Assembly (NCBI RefSeq): GCF_000427825.1
Contig: NZ_KE386593.1
Coordinates: forward strand, 916,941-980,940
Direction: 5' to 3'
From: Thermocrispum municipale DSM 44069
GTDB lineage: Bacteria > Actinomycetota > Actinomycetes > Mycobacteriales > Pseudonocardiaceae
DNA: 64,000 nucleotides
Shown: one piece after another, positions 25,584 through 34,923 of the stretch
Layout: every line of letters starts with the position of its first letter
Numbering within the stretch: the stretch's first letter is position 1
The notes under the pieces: model-generated
Told to the model about the DNA's origin: nothing
Seen by the model: only the letters and a program-made list of their open reading frames with translations
Databases searched by the model: none
Position numbers and translations under genes: made by a program

Positions 25584-26234
25584 ATGAACTACCCGAGTGG
25601 TGGGTTCCCTGCGCAGGGGCCGCAACAGCCGCAGCAGCAAGGCGGCCAGTACTACCCACAGCAGCAACAGCGTGCCGGCATGAAGATGGACATCGGCACG
25701 ATCCTGCACCTGGTGATCGCCTTCTTCGGCCTGCTGATCCTGTTCTTCGGGTTCATCGACTTCGGCTCGGCGTTCGGTGGCGCGGTCAGCGCCTACGAGA
25801 TGTTCTACGGCTGGATCCCGGCGCTCTACCTGACCGCAGGCCTGCTGGCGCTGCTCGGGGTGCTGCCGGGTGACGCCAAGCCCGGCGCCTTGCCCGCGAT
25901 CGTCTCGCTGGCGACCACGTTCGCCCTGCTGTTCACGACGTTCGAGGGGCCGAGCCTGGAGGCAGGCGGCATCCTGATCCTGATCGTCGGCATCCTGCAG
26001 ACGCTCGGTGCCGTCGCCGCCTACTTGATCTCCGAGAAGGTCATCAAGATCCCGGCGGGCGGCCAGCCGCAGCAGTTCGGCCAGCCCGGCTACGGCCAGG
26101 CGCAGGGCTTCGGTGGCCCGCAGCCGCAACAGCAGCAGTACGGCCAGCAGGGTGGTCAGCAGCAGGCACAGCAGCCCACCACCTACACCGGTCACCAGGG
26201 CCAGTTCTCGCAGCAGCCGCCGCAGAACGGCTGA
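25584..26234 (+). CDS. DUF5336-type membrane protein (Rv0954 / 34-kDa antigen-like)
   Basis: 216 aa from ATG 25584, with AGGAGAG ideally placed; longer frames upstream are not supported. A Gln/Tyr-rich N-terminus (about 35 residues) precedes four membrane segments (about 40-58, 72-92, 100-118, 126-148), and the cytoplasmic C-terminus is again Gln/Gly/Pro-rich (QQFGQPGYGQAQG). The layout and neighbours match M. tuberculosis Rv0954, a division-site membrane protein of uncertain function. It is followed by a terminator hairpin and then a PerM-like gene, also as in M. tuberculosis. Confidence 0.85.
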   Translation: MNYPSGGFPAQGPQQPQQQGGQYYPQQQQRAGMKMDIGTILHLVIAFFGLLILFFGFIDFGSAFGGAVSAYEMFYGWIPALYLTAGLLALLGVLPGDAKPGALPAIVSLATTFALLFTTFEGPSLEAGGILILIVGILQTLGAVAAYLISEKVIKIPAGGQPQQFGQPGYGQAQGFGGPQPQQQQYGQQGGQQQAQQPTTYTGHQGQFSQQPPQNG

Positions 26235-26249
26235 CGATCCGCACGTCAC

Positions 26250-26277
26250 GGCCGGCGTTCCGGACGGGACGCCGGCC
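26250..26277 (+). terminator. terminator hairpin
   Basis: A perfect 9-bp stem, GGCCGGCGT (26250-26258) with ACGCCGGCC (26269-26277), with a 10-nt loop, 16 nt after the stop of the Rv0954-like gene and followed by GTTGTG. Confidence 0.7.
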
Positions 26278-26372
26278 GTTGTGCTGTCCGGACACCCGGC
26301 CGGGTAAGCGTCGACACAGCGCGGCGCGCCTACCCCCGGATGGGCGAATCCGGATGTCAAGCTGCAAACACG

Positions 26373-27770
26373 ATGGTGAGGCAGGGAGTCGCCCGCGGCG
26401 TCGGGACGGAGCGCATGCGCGTTCTCCTGACGGTCGCGACATTGCCGCTGCTGGCGGGATATGCGGCCGTGGCAGCGCTGCTCGCGGTGGTCGCCGCGCT
26501 GGCCACGCAGGCGTCGTTCTCGCCCGGTCAGATTTTGCTCGCCGCGGCGCCCGGCTGGCTCGGTGCGCACCAGGTGCCACTGACCTTGAGTGGGGAACCG
26601 CTCGCGATGCTGCCGATGGCGCTGACCGTGCTGCTCGGTGTGCTCATCGCTCGTTCGGCAGCGGGCGCGGTCGAACGGCTGGACGGCCGCAGGACGCATC
26701 GCGCCCTGGTGATCGTCAGCACGATGGCTTGCGCGCACGCGGTCGCCGGGGTGGGCATCGCGATCGCCTCGTACGGCGCACGGCTGTCCGCCGACCCGCT
26801 TGAGTCGTTCTTCATCCCCGGGTTGGTCGCGGCCGCGGCGGCGACGCTCGGACTGGTTCGTCCCTGTGGGTTGATCGCTGCGCTGCGTCCCTACCTGGTG
26901 CCGGTCGCCACGGCCGGCCTGCGCGCCGGACTGCTCGGCCTTGTCGGGCTGCTCGCGGCCGGTAGTGCGGTCTTCGCGATCGCTTCCGTGCTGTCCGCTC
27001 CGCAGGCGCAAAGTCTGTTCACCGCGGGGGCGCCGGGCTTCGGCAGCGGGCTCGGGATGCTGTTGCTGTGCCTGGCCTACGTGCCGAACGCCGCACTGGC
27101 GGCGGTCGGATTCGTCGTCGGGCCCGGGTTCTCCTTCGGCGACCTGCAGCTCAGCCCGTACTCGTACAGCACGGCGGACGTGCCCGCCGTGCCGCTGCTC
27201 GCCGCGCTTCCCGATGGGCCCGCCGACTGGTGGCGCGCGCTGGTGATCCTGCCGCTCGGCGTGGGTGTTCTCGTCGGCCTGCGCTTGCGGAAGTCGTCGC
27301 CGAGTCCGCTGCAGCGCCTGCGGTCGGTCTTCGTCGCCGGTGCCGTGGTCGGCTTCGGCATCGTCGTACTCGGCGCACTCGCGAGCGGGCGCATCGGGAC
27401 GTCCGGCGGCCTGATGTTGGATCTCGGCGCGGTGTCGCTGGCCTCGTTCTGCTGGGTAGCCATACCGGCTGCCGTCGTCGCGTACTTCGCCGGTGAGCGG
27501 CCGCGGAAGCGAGCCGAGCCGAAATCCCAGCACGACGAGGACACCGCAGACGAGGAGACCGACGAACCAGAGTCGGAAGCCGAGGACGAGAAGCCGGACC
27601 AGGACGCGAAGCCGGAAACCGAAGACGAGGAGCCCGCCGAAAGCTCTGCCACCGATCAGGAGTCGGAGCCGCCGAAATCCGGCGAACCGCAGCCCGAGGA
27701 GGACGAGCAGGCGGAGAGCGAGCCCACAGCTGACGATCCCGACGAAGACGCTCAGCCGGAAAGACTCTAG
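26373..27770 (+). CDS. PerM-like (DUF6350) integral membrane protein
   Basis: 465 aa if started at ATG 26373; ATG 26340 and ATG 26415 are also possible and none has a strong ribosome binding site. About ten membrane segments fill residues 15-370, and a strongly acidic C-terminal tail of about 90 residues follows (rich in Glu, Asp, Pro, with many ESE/DEE runs). The position after the Rv0954-like gene and before purN matches Rv0955 (PerM), a protein tied to divisome stability and survival under stress in M. tuberculosis. The acidic tail is longer than I would expect for the family and may be lineage-specific. Confidence 0.8.
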   Translation: MVRQGVARGVGTERMRVLLTVATLPLLAGYAAVAALLAVVAALATQASFSPGQILLAAAPGWLGAHQVPLTLSGEPLAMLPMALTVLLGVLIARSAAGAVERLDGRRTHRALVIVSTMACAHAVAGVGIAIASYGARLSADPLESFFIPGLVAAAAATLGLVRPCGLIAALRPYLVPVATAGLRAGLLGLVGLLAAGSAVFAIASVLSAPQAQSLFTAGAPGFGSGLGMLLLCLAYVPNAALAAVGFVVGPGFSFGDLQLSPYSYSTADVPAVPLLAALPDGPADWWRALVILPLGVGVLVGLRLRKSSPSPLQRLRSVFVAGAVVGFGIVVLGALASGRIGTSGGLMLDLGAVSLASFCWVAIPAAVVAYFAGERPRKRAEPKSQHDEDTADEETDEPESEAEDEKPDQDAKPETEDEEPAESSATDQESEPPKSGEPQPEEDEQAESEPTADDPDEDAQPERL

Positions 27771-27811
27771 GGTTGCTGGTGTCGTCATCCCGGTGAGAAC
27801 GAGGCGCGTAG

Positions 27812-28471
27812 GTGCATAGCGAGTCCGAGTCCCCCGCAGAATCGGTGATCAGGCTCGAGCTGCCGAACCCGGCGCGGCTCGTGGTGTTGGCGTCCGGGTC
27901 GGGCACCTTGCTGCAGTCACTGATCGACGCCACTGCCTCTCCCGACTACCCGGCCGACATCGTCGCAGTGGGCTCCGACCGGCCGCAGGCGCAAGCGCTG
28001 CACCGAGCCCGCGCCGCCGGGATCCCGGACTTCGTCGTGCGACTTGCCGACCATCCCGACCGGGCGGCGTGGGACACCGCGCTGACCGAGGCCGTCGCGG
28101 CCTACCGGCCGGACCTGGTGGTGTCGGCGGGTTTCATGAAACTGCTGGGCCCACGCTTCTTGGAGAAGTACGACTCGCGCGTGGTGAACAGTCACCCGGC
28201 GCTGCTGCCGTCGTTCCCCGGCATGCACGCGGTACGCGACGCGCTGGCCGCCGGCGTCTCGGTCACGGGCACGACGGTGCACTTCGTCGACGCCGGGGTG
28301 GATTCCGGGCCGATCATCGCCCGCCGGTCGGTGGAGGTCCTGCCCACCGACGACGAGGAGAGCTTGCACGAGCGGATCAAGGTCATCGAGCGGACTCTGC
28401 TGGTCGACGTGGTCAGCACGTTGGTCCGGCACGGCTGCACCATCGTCGACGGGAGGGTCGAGATTTCATGA
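27812..28471 (+). CDS. purN: phosphoribosylglycinamide formyltransferase
   Basis: 219 aa from GTG 27812; the conserved fold begins at [18 protein letters not shown], so a later start is possible. It transfers a formyl group from 10-formyl-THF to GAR in purine synthesis. Catalytic Asn, His and Asp are visible in [14 protein letters not shown] and [10 protein letters not shown]. The stop overlaps the purH start as ATGA (28468-28471), so the two are translationally coupled. Confidence 0.96.
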   Translation: MHSESESPAESVIRLELPNPARLVVLASGSGTLLQSLIDATASPDYPADIVAVGSDRPQAQALHRARAAGIPDFVVRLADHPDRAAWDTALTEAVAAYRPDLVVSAGFMKLLGPRFLEKYDSRVVNSHPALLPSFPGMHAVRDALAAGVSVTGTTVHFVDAGVDSGPIIARRSVEVLPTDDEESLHERIKVIERTLLVDVVSTLVRHGCTIVDGRVEIS

Positions 28472-30018
28472 CTGGTACGCGTCCGGTGAAGCGCGCACTC
28501 ATCGGGGTGTCGGACAAGACCGGCCTGGCCGAGCTGGCCACCGGGCTGCACAAGGCAGGCGTGGAGATCGTTTCCACCGGCGGCACAGCCAAGGCCATCG
28601 CGGACGCCGGCGTACCGGTCGTCCCGGTCGAGCAGCTGACCGGCTTCCCCGAGTCGCTGGACGGCCGGGTGAAGACGCTGCACCCGGCCGTGCACGCCGG
28701 ATTGCTGGCCGACCTGCGCAAGCCGGAGCACGTCCAGCAGCTCGACGAGCTGGGCATCGCCCCGTTCGACCTGCTGGTGGTCAACCTGTACCCGTTCGAG
28801 CAGACCGTGGCCTCCGGTGCGGCGCCGGACGAGTGCGTCGAGCAGATCGACATCGGTGGGCCCGCGATGGTGCGGGCGGCGGCCAAGAACCATCCGAGCG
28901 TCGCCGTCGTCGTCGACCCCGCGCACTACGAGTGGGTTCTCGAGCGTGTCGCGGCAGGCGGGTTCACGCTGGCGGAGCGGCAGAAGCTCGCGGCGCAGGC
29001 CTTCGCGCACACGGCCAGTTATGACGTGGCGGTCGCCTCCTACCTAGGCAGCGTCGTGGCGCCGGAGACCGACACCGTGTTCCCCGCCTGGGTGGGTGCG
29101 ACGTGGCAGCGTTCCGGCGTCCTGCGCTACGGCGAGAACCCACACCAGCAGGCGGCGCTGTACGTGTCGGGTCGTCCTGGCCTGGCCTCGGCGCAGCAGC
29201 TGCACGGCAAGGAGATGTCGTACAACAACTATGTCGACGCCGATGCCGCGCTGCGGGCCGCGTATGACCACGAGCAGCCCGCCGTGGCGATCATCAAGCA
29301 CGCCAACCCGTGCGGAATCGCGGTCGGTTCGGACGTCGCAGAGGCCCACCGGAAGGCGCACGCGTGCGACCCGCTGTCCGCGTTCGGCGGCGTGATCGCG
29401 GTGAACACCGAGGTTTCCGTCGCCATGGCCGAGCAGGTCGCCGACGTTTTCACCGAGGTCATCGTGGCGCCGTCGTACGAGGACGGCGCGGTCGAGGTGC
29501 TGCAGCGCAAGAAGAACGTGCGGATCCTCGTCTGTCCTCCACCGGAGCGCACGGGTGCCGAGATGCGGGCCGTCTCCGGTGGGTTGCTGCTCCAGCAGCG
29601 TGACGCGGTGGACGCCGACGGGGACGACCCGGCCAACTGGACGCTTGCGTGCGGTCCCGCCGCCGACGAGGCGACGTTGGCCGACTTGCGGTTCGCCTGG
29701 CGTGCGGTGCGCGCGGTCAAGTCCAACGCCATCCTCCTGGCATCCGACGGCGCGAGCGTCGGTGTGGGCATGGGTCAGGTCAACCGGGTCGACTCGTGCC
29801 GGCTCGCGGTACAGCGGGCAGGCGACCGGGCAGCCGGGTCGGTGGCCGCCTCGGACGCGTTCTTCCCGTTCCCGGACGGGCTCGAGGTGCTCGTCGAAGG
29901 TGGCGTGCGGGCCGTCGTGCAGCCGGGTGGCTCGGTGCGTGACGCCGAGGTCGTCGCGGCCGCGGAGGCAGCGGGTATCACGATGTACTTCACCGGCGTC
30001 CGGCACTTCGCCCACTGA
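28468..30018 (+). CDS. purH: bifunctional AICAR formyltransferase / IMP cyclohydrolase
   Basis: 516 aa from ATG 28468, with GGGAGG at 28451-28456. The N-terminal IMP cyclohydrolase (MGS-like) domain has [27 protein letters not shown] and [13 protein letters not shown]; the C-terminal AICAR transformylase domain has [26 protein letters not shown] and the end motif [10 protein letters not shown]...[11 protein letters not shown]. It carries out the last two steps of IMP synthesis. purN-purH corresponds to Rv0956-Rv0957. A MerR-family gene converges on it 79 bp downstream. Confidence 0.97.
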   Translation: MTGTRPVKRALIGVSDKTGLAELATGLHKAGVEIVSTGGTAKAIADAGVPVVPVEQLTGFPESLDGRVKTLHPAVHAGLLADLRKPEHVQQLDELGIAPFDLLVVNLYPFEQTVASGAAPDECVEQIDIGGPAMVRAAAKNHPSVAVVVDPAHYEWVLERVAAGGFTLAERQKLAAQAFAHTASYDVAVASYLGSVVAPETDTVFPAWVGATWQRSGVLRYGENPHQQAALYVSGRPGLASAQQLHGKEMSYNNYVDADAALRAAYDHEQPAVAIIKHANPCGIAVGSDVAEAHRKAHACDPLSAFGGVIAVNTEVSVAMAEQVADVFTEVIVAPSYEDGAVEVLQRKKNVRILVCPPPERTGAEMRAVSGGLLLQQRDAVDADGDDPANWTLACGPAADEATLADLRFAWRAVRAVKSNAILLASDGASVGVGMGQVNRVDSCRLAVQRAGDRAAGSVAASDAFFPFPDGLEVLVEGGVRAVVQPGGSVRDAEVVAAAEAAGITMYFTGVRHFAH

Positions 30019-30097
30019 GTCACCGCGTCACCGCAGCGATTCGAGTCCGTGGAACAAGCAGCTGGCGATGTAGGTCGGTCAGCACCGAATCGCGGAT

Positions 30098-30808
30098 TCA
30101 GGGAATGACTGTGCGCTGCAGTTCGGCCGTGCCTTCGCACAGTGCTTGAGAGCGGGCGTCGAGGCGTTCGTCGCGGGCCGCCAGCATCCGGCGGACCTCT
30201 TGCAGGCCGTGCGGATGACGCAGGTGCGGCATCACCTCGGCCAGCATCGGGATGGGATAGCCCGCCTGGCGCAATTGGTGAACGATGCGCGCGTCCCGGA
30301 CCTGGGCAGGTGTGTAGCGCCGCGTCCGGGTGTGCGGGTCGCGGTCGGGGACGACGAGTCCCTCCGCGTCCCAGTGCCGCAGCGTCGACGTGCGGATTCC
30401 GAGTGCGTCCGCGAGTTCGGAGATCGTCATCGCATCCGATGCGCGAACGTCTGCGATGGGCTCGAGAGTGATGGCCTCGGCTGCCTGCTTGGCCATGGCG
30501 AGCTGTTGGCGTTGCCGGTGGAGATCTGCGTGCGCGGCGTCCAGCAGCGCCAGTGCTTGCGATCGCGCGTTCGCATTCACTGCGCGCAGCACCTTCTTGG
30601 CTTCGACGGGTCCCATTCCGGCAGCGAGTCCGCGATAGGCCAGAGCCGCGTGAACGTGCTCGTCGCGGTAGACGCGATGGCCCCCCGGCGTACGGTCGGC
30701 CGGCGGCAGCACGCCACTGTCCTCCAGCAGGCGTATTTGCTGGACCGAGTATCCGCTGCGCCGTGCCACATCGACCGTGCGTAGTGCGACTTTCGACTTG
30801 GCGCCCAT
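30098..30808 (-). CDS. MerR-family regulator with two MerR DNA-binding domains
   Basis: 236 aa from ATG 30808. The N-terminal MerR HTH (about residues 7-75: LRTVDVARRSGYSVQQIRLLEDSGVLPP...TPGGHRVYRDEHV) is followed by a helical linker rich in Ala/Gln, and then a second complete MerR HTH (about 128-200: MTISELADALGIRTSTLRHWDAEGLVVPDRD...RRYTPAQVRDARIVHQLRQAGY). No cysteine-rich metal site or drug-binding domain follows. The protein is divergent from a DUF6194 gene 57 bp away, its most likely target. The shared gap holds a GCGAC/GTCGC inverted repeat. Confidence 0.88.
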   Translation of the reverse strand: MGAKSKVALRTVDVARRSGYSVQQIRLLEDSGVLPPADRTPGGHRVYRDEHVHAALAYRGLAAGMGPVEAKKVLRAVNANARSQALALLDAAHADLHRQRQQLAMAKQAAEAITLEPIADVRASDAMTISELADALGIRTSTLRHWDAEGLVVPDRDPHTRTRRYTPAQVRDARIVHQLRQAGYPIPMLAEVMPHLRHPHGLQEVRRMLAARDERLDARSQALCEGTAELQRTVIP

Positions 30809-30822
30809 CAACCAGCACGGTA

Positions 30823-30836
30823 GCGACAAAAGTCGC
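30823..30836. promoter_or_regulatory. candidate MerR operator
   Basis: GCGAC-AAAA-GTCGC (30823-30836) is a perfect 5-bp inverted repeat with an A4 spacer in the 57-bp gap between divergent genes, so both promoters must overlap it. MerR proteins bind palindromes inside the promoter spacer. Assignment to the adjacent double-MerR protein is inference. Confidence 0.45.
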
Positions 30837-30865
30837 CATAAGCACTTCAATGCGACGCTTCAAGC

Positions 30866-31351
30866 ATGGACATGAAGGAGATCATCGACTTCGTCGCCGG
30901 GATGCCCGGGGTGTTGGCCATGCTCCCCGGGCCTGGGGACGGAACACCCGAGCTGGCCTGGGGTGACGCGTTCTTCTACTACGCACCGGACGGCGTGCCA
31001 CCGAAGACCGGACAGCCGTTCGCCACGATCGTGACCAAGGACTACCCGGGCGACGAGGACTCCCGGCTCAACCGGCCTGGGGCCTTCCGGGTGAACCTCT
31101 TCGCCGGCCACGAGGCGTTCGAGCGGTGGACCGGGCAACGGCCGCGGGATTTCCGGCCGGGTTCGGTCGACGTGAGCCGATCCGATGTGATCTTCGGCCA
31201 CCCGGTCTACGGCACGCTCGGCTGGCTGGCCGTGGTCAACCCTGGGCCGCGAACGGAGGCGGATGTGCGTGTATTGCTCCGAGATGCCTACCAGCTCGCC
31301 CGGACCCGTCGCGAGCGCCGAGAAGAACGCAGGAGGCCCGCGACGCCGTAA
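30866..31351 (+). CDS. DUF6194 family protein
   Basis: 161 aa (ATG 30866, or the second in-frame ATG at 30872). The sequence has the layout of the DUF6194/YjbR-like family: an N-terminal helix (MKEIIDFVAGMPGVLAM), a mixed alpha/beta body (ELAWGDAFFYYAPDG ... PFATIVTKDYPGDEDSRL) and a late VNPGPRTEADVRVLLRDAY segment, often of DNA-binding-like or ligand-binding fold and of unknown function. The basic tail (RTRRERREERRR) is unusual. It is divergent from the double-MerR regulator, which probably controls it. The tail touches no neighbour; the next gene starts 82 bp on. Confidence 0.75.
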   Translation: MDMKEIIDFVAGMPGVLAMLPGPGDGTPELAWGDAFFYYAPDGVPPKTGQPFATIVTKDYPGDEDSRLNRPGAFRVNLFAGHEAFERWTGQRPRDFRPGSVDVSRSDVIFGHPVYGTLGWLAVVNPGPRTEADVRVLLRDAYQLARTRRERREERRRPATP

Positions 31352-31433
31352 ATCTGCTTCGGTAGTGCGCGGAGCATCTGCAGGTGAGAGTGAACATTGG
31401 GAAACGATGCTTGCGGTGGGGTAAGTTTCCCGC

Positions 31434-32120
31434 GTGACCACGCAGGGCCATCCGAGGCGTCAGCCGCCTGGCTACCGGCCGCCGCCGTCCGCGGCCTACC
31501 ACCGGCCGCCCGCGGCAGGTCCGCCGCGCCGGCCGCGGTCCCGGCGCAGCTGGCCGTTCGTGGTGCTTGGTCTTGTGCTGGTCGCGGTGCTGCTGGTCGG
31601 TGGTTACCTGGCGCTGGTCTACTACCGCTCGGTCGGCGCTTCCCCACGCGCGGAGCCCGTGCCGGAGGAGTGTGAATTGCCTGCCGAGTTGCTCGCGGAG
31701 GCGGGTACGCCGAGCTGGCAGAGTGGTCCGTTGCGGATGCGAGGTGGCGTCGAGGGCGTGGGCTGCGAATGGGTCGCCGCCGCTGACGAGAACGTGCGCA
31801 AGCGTCGGCTGCTCGTCACCGTTGATCACTATCCGTCGCCCGACGCAGCCGAGGAAGCGCTGGTCGAACGCACCGCGAAGGACGAGTCGCTGGTCGAACA
31901 GGACGCGGTCGGTGACAAGGCTTTCGTGCGGGCGGTCGACGGGGCAGCCGTGTTGGTGGGTCGCCGGGGGAAGACCTTGGTCGACGTGCAGCTCGGTGGC
32001 TCGGACAAGACTTTTCTCAGCGGCCTGCTCGGCGAATCGGAGGAGGTCGCCGCGCCTGCCGGGAGGTTGCGGGAACTGACGATCGCGATCGGCCGGGAAC
32101 TGCTCGACAACGTGCGCTGA
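31434..32120 (+). CDS. hypothetical membrane-anchored extracytoplasmic protein
   Basis: 228 aa, GTG start at 31434. A Pro/Arg-rich cytoplasmic N-terminus of about 40 residues (RRPRSRRSW) precedes one membrane helix (about 40-62: PFVVLGLVLVAVLLVGGYLALVYY). The outer domain has two cysteines (ECELPAEL and GCEWVAA) that may pair, and a fold reminiscent of DUF3558-type lipoproteins, but without a lipobox. No function is evident. It is followed by the SOS box of the imuA' operon. Confidence 0.6.
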   Translation: MTTQGHPRRQPPGYRPPPSAAYHRPPAAGPPRRPRSRRSWPFVVLGLVLVAVLLVGGYLALVYYRSVGASPRAEPVPEECELPAELLAEAGTPSWQSGPLRMRGGVEGVGCEWVAAADENVRKRRLLVTVDHYPSPDAAEEALVERTAKDESLVEQDAVGDKAFVRAVDGAAVLVGRRGKTLVDVQLGGSDKTFLSGLLGESEEVAAPAGRLRELTIAIGRELLDNVR

Positions 32121-32243
32121 GCGCCGCCGAGTACGTCTTCGGCTGAGCGCCGTCGAGTACGTCTTCGCAGGCCGGCCTGGGGCTGGTCGGCCTGTCGTTG
32201 TCACGGTCGCGATGGCCCGATGGTGTGGCCGTTCATCACGCGC

Positions 32244-32249
32244 TTGACA
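32244..32249 (+). promoter_or_regulatory. candidate -35 element of the imuA' operon
   Basis: TTGACA is a consensus -35 hexamer 30 bp before the LexA box. The matching -10 is not clear (TTCACT at 32267-32272 has the right spacing of 17 but is weak). Confidence 0.4.
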
Positions 32250-32279
32250 AGCGTCGGTCGGTGGCGTTCACTATGGATA

Positions 32280-32295
32280 TCGAACATATGTTCGA
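32280..32295. promoter_or_regulatory. LexA (SOS) box of the imuA'-imuB-dnaE2 operon
   Basis: TCGAACATATGTTCGA, a perfect palindrome, matches the actinobacterial SOS consensus. It lies 82 nt upstream of the imuA' start. LexA control of this cassette is established in other actinobacteria. Confidence 0.93.
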
Positions 32296-32377
32296 AGGCG
32301 AGGAGCCACCGTCTCTCCACGGTGGCCGATGGCCGGGCTGGCGGTCGCCCGGTCATGGTTCCCGGGAGGTGATGGGT

Positions 32378-33106
32378 ATGGCGGGCGCGCTCACGTCCAC
32401 GGTGCCAGGGGGCACTGACACCGTGGACGGTGCGGTAGCCCGGCTGGCGTCGTTGCCGGGGTTGACCACCGCGAGCGAGGTGGCCGCCGACGTTGCGGGA
32501 GCGTCGGCGGCGGGCAAGCTCCTCCCGGTGGTGCCTGAACTGGAGGCCGTGCTGCCCCTCAGGGGCCTGCGGAGGGGCAGCACGGTGTCCGTCACGGGGT
32601 CGCGGGCGGCGTTGCTCGCGTTGTTGGCGCGGGCGACCGCGGCGGGGTCGTGGGCAGCCGTGGTGGGGCTTCCGGATGTCGGCCTCGTTGCGGCCGCCGA
32701 ACTGGGTGTCGAGTTGCGCAGGTTGGCGCTGGTGCCTCGCCCGGGTCCGGATGCGGTGCGGGTGGCCGCGAGCCTGTTCGACGGGGTGGACATCGTCGTC
32801 CTGCCCGGCGGGGCGGGCACGACGGCGGCGTCCGCCCGGCGGTTGTCCGCTCGCGCACGGCATCGCGGTGGTGTGCTCATCGCCGAAGGCCGCTGGCCGG
32901 GGGCCGAGGTGGAGCTGACCTGCGCGCCGGGTGCGTGGGATGGGGTTGACGAGTTCGGTAAGGGCTATCTGTCCGCTCGCACGATGCGGATCCGGGGGCG
33001 CGGGAGGTCGTCGGCTCAGGTGCGGGAGACGACCGTGCTGTTGCCGGGGCCGAGCGGCCGTGTCGAGGCGGGTGAGCAGGCGCTACGGCTCGAGGTGGCG
33101 AGCTGA
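32378..33106 (+). CDS. imuA': ImuA' (mutasome accessory protein)
   Basis: 242 aa from ATG 32378, chosen over ATG 32372 because GGGAGG (32364-32369) is then 8 nt away. ImuA' is RecA-like: LLPVVPELEAVLPLRGLRRGSTVSVTG matches the start of the core, but the Walker A is degenerate (TGSRAALL, no GKT) and no clear ATPase site is left. It works with ImuB and DnaE2 in damage-induced mutagenesis, helping recruit the polymerase to the replication site. The stop overlaps the imuB start by one nucleotide (TGATG). Confidence 0.88.
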   Translation: MAGALTSTVPGGTDTVDGAVARLASLPGLTTASEVAADVAGASAAGKLLPVVPELEAVLPLRGLRRGSTVSVTGSRAALLALLARATAAGSWAAVVGLPDVGLVAAAELGVELRRLALVPRPGPDAVRVAASLFDGVDIVVLPGGAGTTAASARRLSARARHRGGVLIAEGRWPGAEVELTCAPGAWDGVDEFGKGYLSARTMRIRGRGRSSAQVRETTVLLPGPSGRVEAGEQALRLEVAS

Positions 33107-34923
33107 TGGCGCGACGAGCACGGGGACGTTCACCGCGCAGCCGCTCGTCCGCGCGAGGCCGGCGTTCGGTGCGGTCGCAACCTGCGGTGGACCGTGCCGC
33201 TGGGCCGCCGTCCGAAGGCGCGAGTGTCGCCGCAGAGTCCAGTGCGGTCGATGCGCAGCGGCCTGCCCGGTTGGTGGTGGTGTGGTGTCCGGATTGGCCG
33301 GTGACCGCCGCGTGCGTGGCTGCGGGCGTTCCGTTGCACCATCCGGCGGCGGTGTTCTCGGCCAACCGGGTCGTGGCCTGCTCGGCAGTGGCGCGGAGCA
33401 ACGGCGTTCGCCGGGGGATGCGTCGGCGGGAAGCGCAGGCTTCCTGCCCGGATCTGGCGGTATTGGCGGTCGACCCGGCGCGGGACGCGCGACTGTTCGA
33501 GCCGGTGGCCGCGGCGGTGGAAGAGCTGGTGGTCGGGGTGGACGTGGTGCGTCCCGGAGTGGTGGCCGCCCCGGCGGACGGTGCGCTGGCCTACTTCGGC
33601 GATGAGTATCGGCTGATGGAGACCCTGATCGACCACGTGTCGGCGAAGGCAGGCGTGGAAGTGCAGATCGGGATCGCCGACGGGCTGTTCGCCGCGTTGC
33701 TGGCTGCTCGTCGGTCGTGCGTGGTGGAGCCAGGTGCCAGTCGCCGGTTCCTCGCCCCGCTCCCGGTGACCGAGCTGGACCAGCCGGGCAGTGTCCTTGC
33801 CGAGTACGACGGCAGCGAAGAACTGGTCGACCTGTTGCGCAGGCTCGGGCTGCGAACCTTGGGCCAGTTCGCCGAGCTGCCGGAACGCACCGTGAGCTCG
33901 CGGTTCGGCAGGCTCGGCATGTTGGCGCATCGGCTGGCCAACGGGCTGTCCGAGCGTCCGCTGGACCGGAGGAGGCCGCCTGCCGATCTGGCGGTGGACG
34001 AGACGTTCGACATTCCGATCAGCAGGGTGGAGGAGGCCGCCTACATCGCGGAGCGGCTGGCCGACGAGCTGCACGCGAAGCTGGCAGGCCGCAACCTGGC
34101 CTGCACCCGGCTGGGCATCTACGCGCGGACCGAAAGCGGCGAGGAGTTGTCCCGGGTGTGGCGCTGCAGCGGCGGGGAGAGTGGCACCAACGGCGTCCCG
34201 GTCGCCGCGCGCGGTATCGCCGACCGGGTGCGTTGGCAGTTCGACAGCTGGTTGCAGGGTGAGCAGCGGCCCCGGAGTGGCGTCGTCACGCTGCGCCTGG
34301 AGCCGGAGGAAGTGGTCGAGGCCGGCCTGCTGCAGCTGCATCTGTGGCGTGGTGGGCTCGGCGACAATCCGGCGGACGACCAGGCCGATGAGCGGGCAGG
34401 CAGGGCATTGGTGCAGGTGCAGCGGCTGCTCGGGCCGGAAGCAGTGGCCACCGCGGTGCTGGACGGTGGGCGCGGCCCGGCCGAGCGAGTGCGGCTGGTG
34501 CCCTGGGGCGACGTGCGAGGCGACGAAGCCAAGGGCGCTGGTGCGCGAAGCGGGTCCGGGCAAGCGGAGGTCGCGCCGTGGCCAGGGCGGTTGCCTGCGC
34601 CTTCACCGGCGACGGTGCATCCGGAACCGGTGCGGGCGGCGGTGGTCGATCACCGGGGCCGTCCGGTACGGATGACCGCTCGCGGTGCGCTGAGCGCGCC
34701 ACCTGCTCGGGTGGCGGTCGACGGTGGGCCGTTGTGGGAGGTCGCGGCCTGGGCGGGGCCGTGGCCGCTGGACGAACGCTGGTGGGATCCGGGCGCCGAC
34801 GGTCCGGCGGCGCGGGTCCAGGTGGTGCTGGCCGAGGGGGGCGCCCCGGCGGGCAAGGCGCTGCTGCTGCGCTGCCGTGACGAGCGGAGCCCTCGGTGGC
34901 AAGTGGAAGGGGAGTACACGTAA
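33106..34923 (+). CDS. imuB: ImuB, inactive Y-family polymerase adaptor
   Basis: 605 aa. The N-terminal Y-family fold begins RLVVVWCPDWPVTAACVAAG, where the catalytic acidic residues of DinB-type enzymes are missing, as expected for ImuB, which is an adaptor and not a polymerase. LRTLGQFAELPE and RLANGLSERPLD mark the thumb and little-finger region. The beta-clamp-binding motif QLHLW starts at residue 410 (34333), close to the known ImuB clamp motif. ImuB docks ImuA' and DnaE2 on the sliding clamp. It overlaps imuA' by 1 nt and dnaE2 by 1 nt (TAATG), so the three are one coupled operon. Confidence 0.94.
   Translation: MARRARGRSPRSRSSARGRRSVRSQPAVDRAAGPPSEGASVAAESSAVDAQRPARLVVVWCPDWPVTAACVAAGVPLHHPAAVFSANRVVACSAVARSNGVRRGMRRREAQASCPDLAVLAVDPARDARLFEPVAAAVEELVVGVDVVRPGVVAAPADGALAYFGDEYRLMETLIDHVSAKAGVEVQIGIADGLFAALLAARRSCVVEPGASRRFLAPLPVTELDQPGSVLAEYDGSEELVDLLRRLGLRTLGQFAELPERTVSSRFGRLGMLAHRLANGLSERPLDRRRPPADLAVDETFDIPISRVEEAAYIAERLADELHAKLAGRNLACTRLGIYARTESGEELSRVWRCSGGESGTNGVPVAARGIADRVRWQFDSWLQGEQRPRSGVVTLRLEPEEVVEAGLLQLHLWRGGLGDNPADDQADERAGRALVQVQRLLGPEAVATAVLDGGRGPAERVRLVPWGDVRGDEAKGAGARSGSGQAEVAPWPGRLPAPSPATVHPEPVRAAVVDHRGRPVRMTARGALSAPPARVAVDGGPLWEVAAWAGPWPLDERWWDPGADGPAARVQVVLAEGGAPAGKALLLRCRDERSPRWQVEGEYT

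Noticed and set aside
25503-27788. 761-codon open frame on the minus strand
   Set aside because: Antisense to the Rv0954-like and PerM-like genes, which have ribosome binding sites, membrane segments and conserved order.
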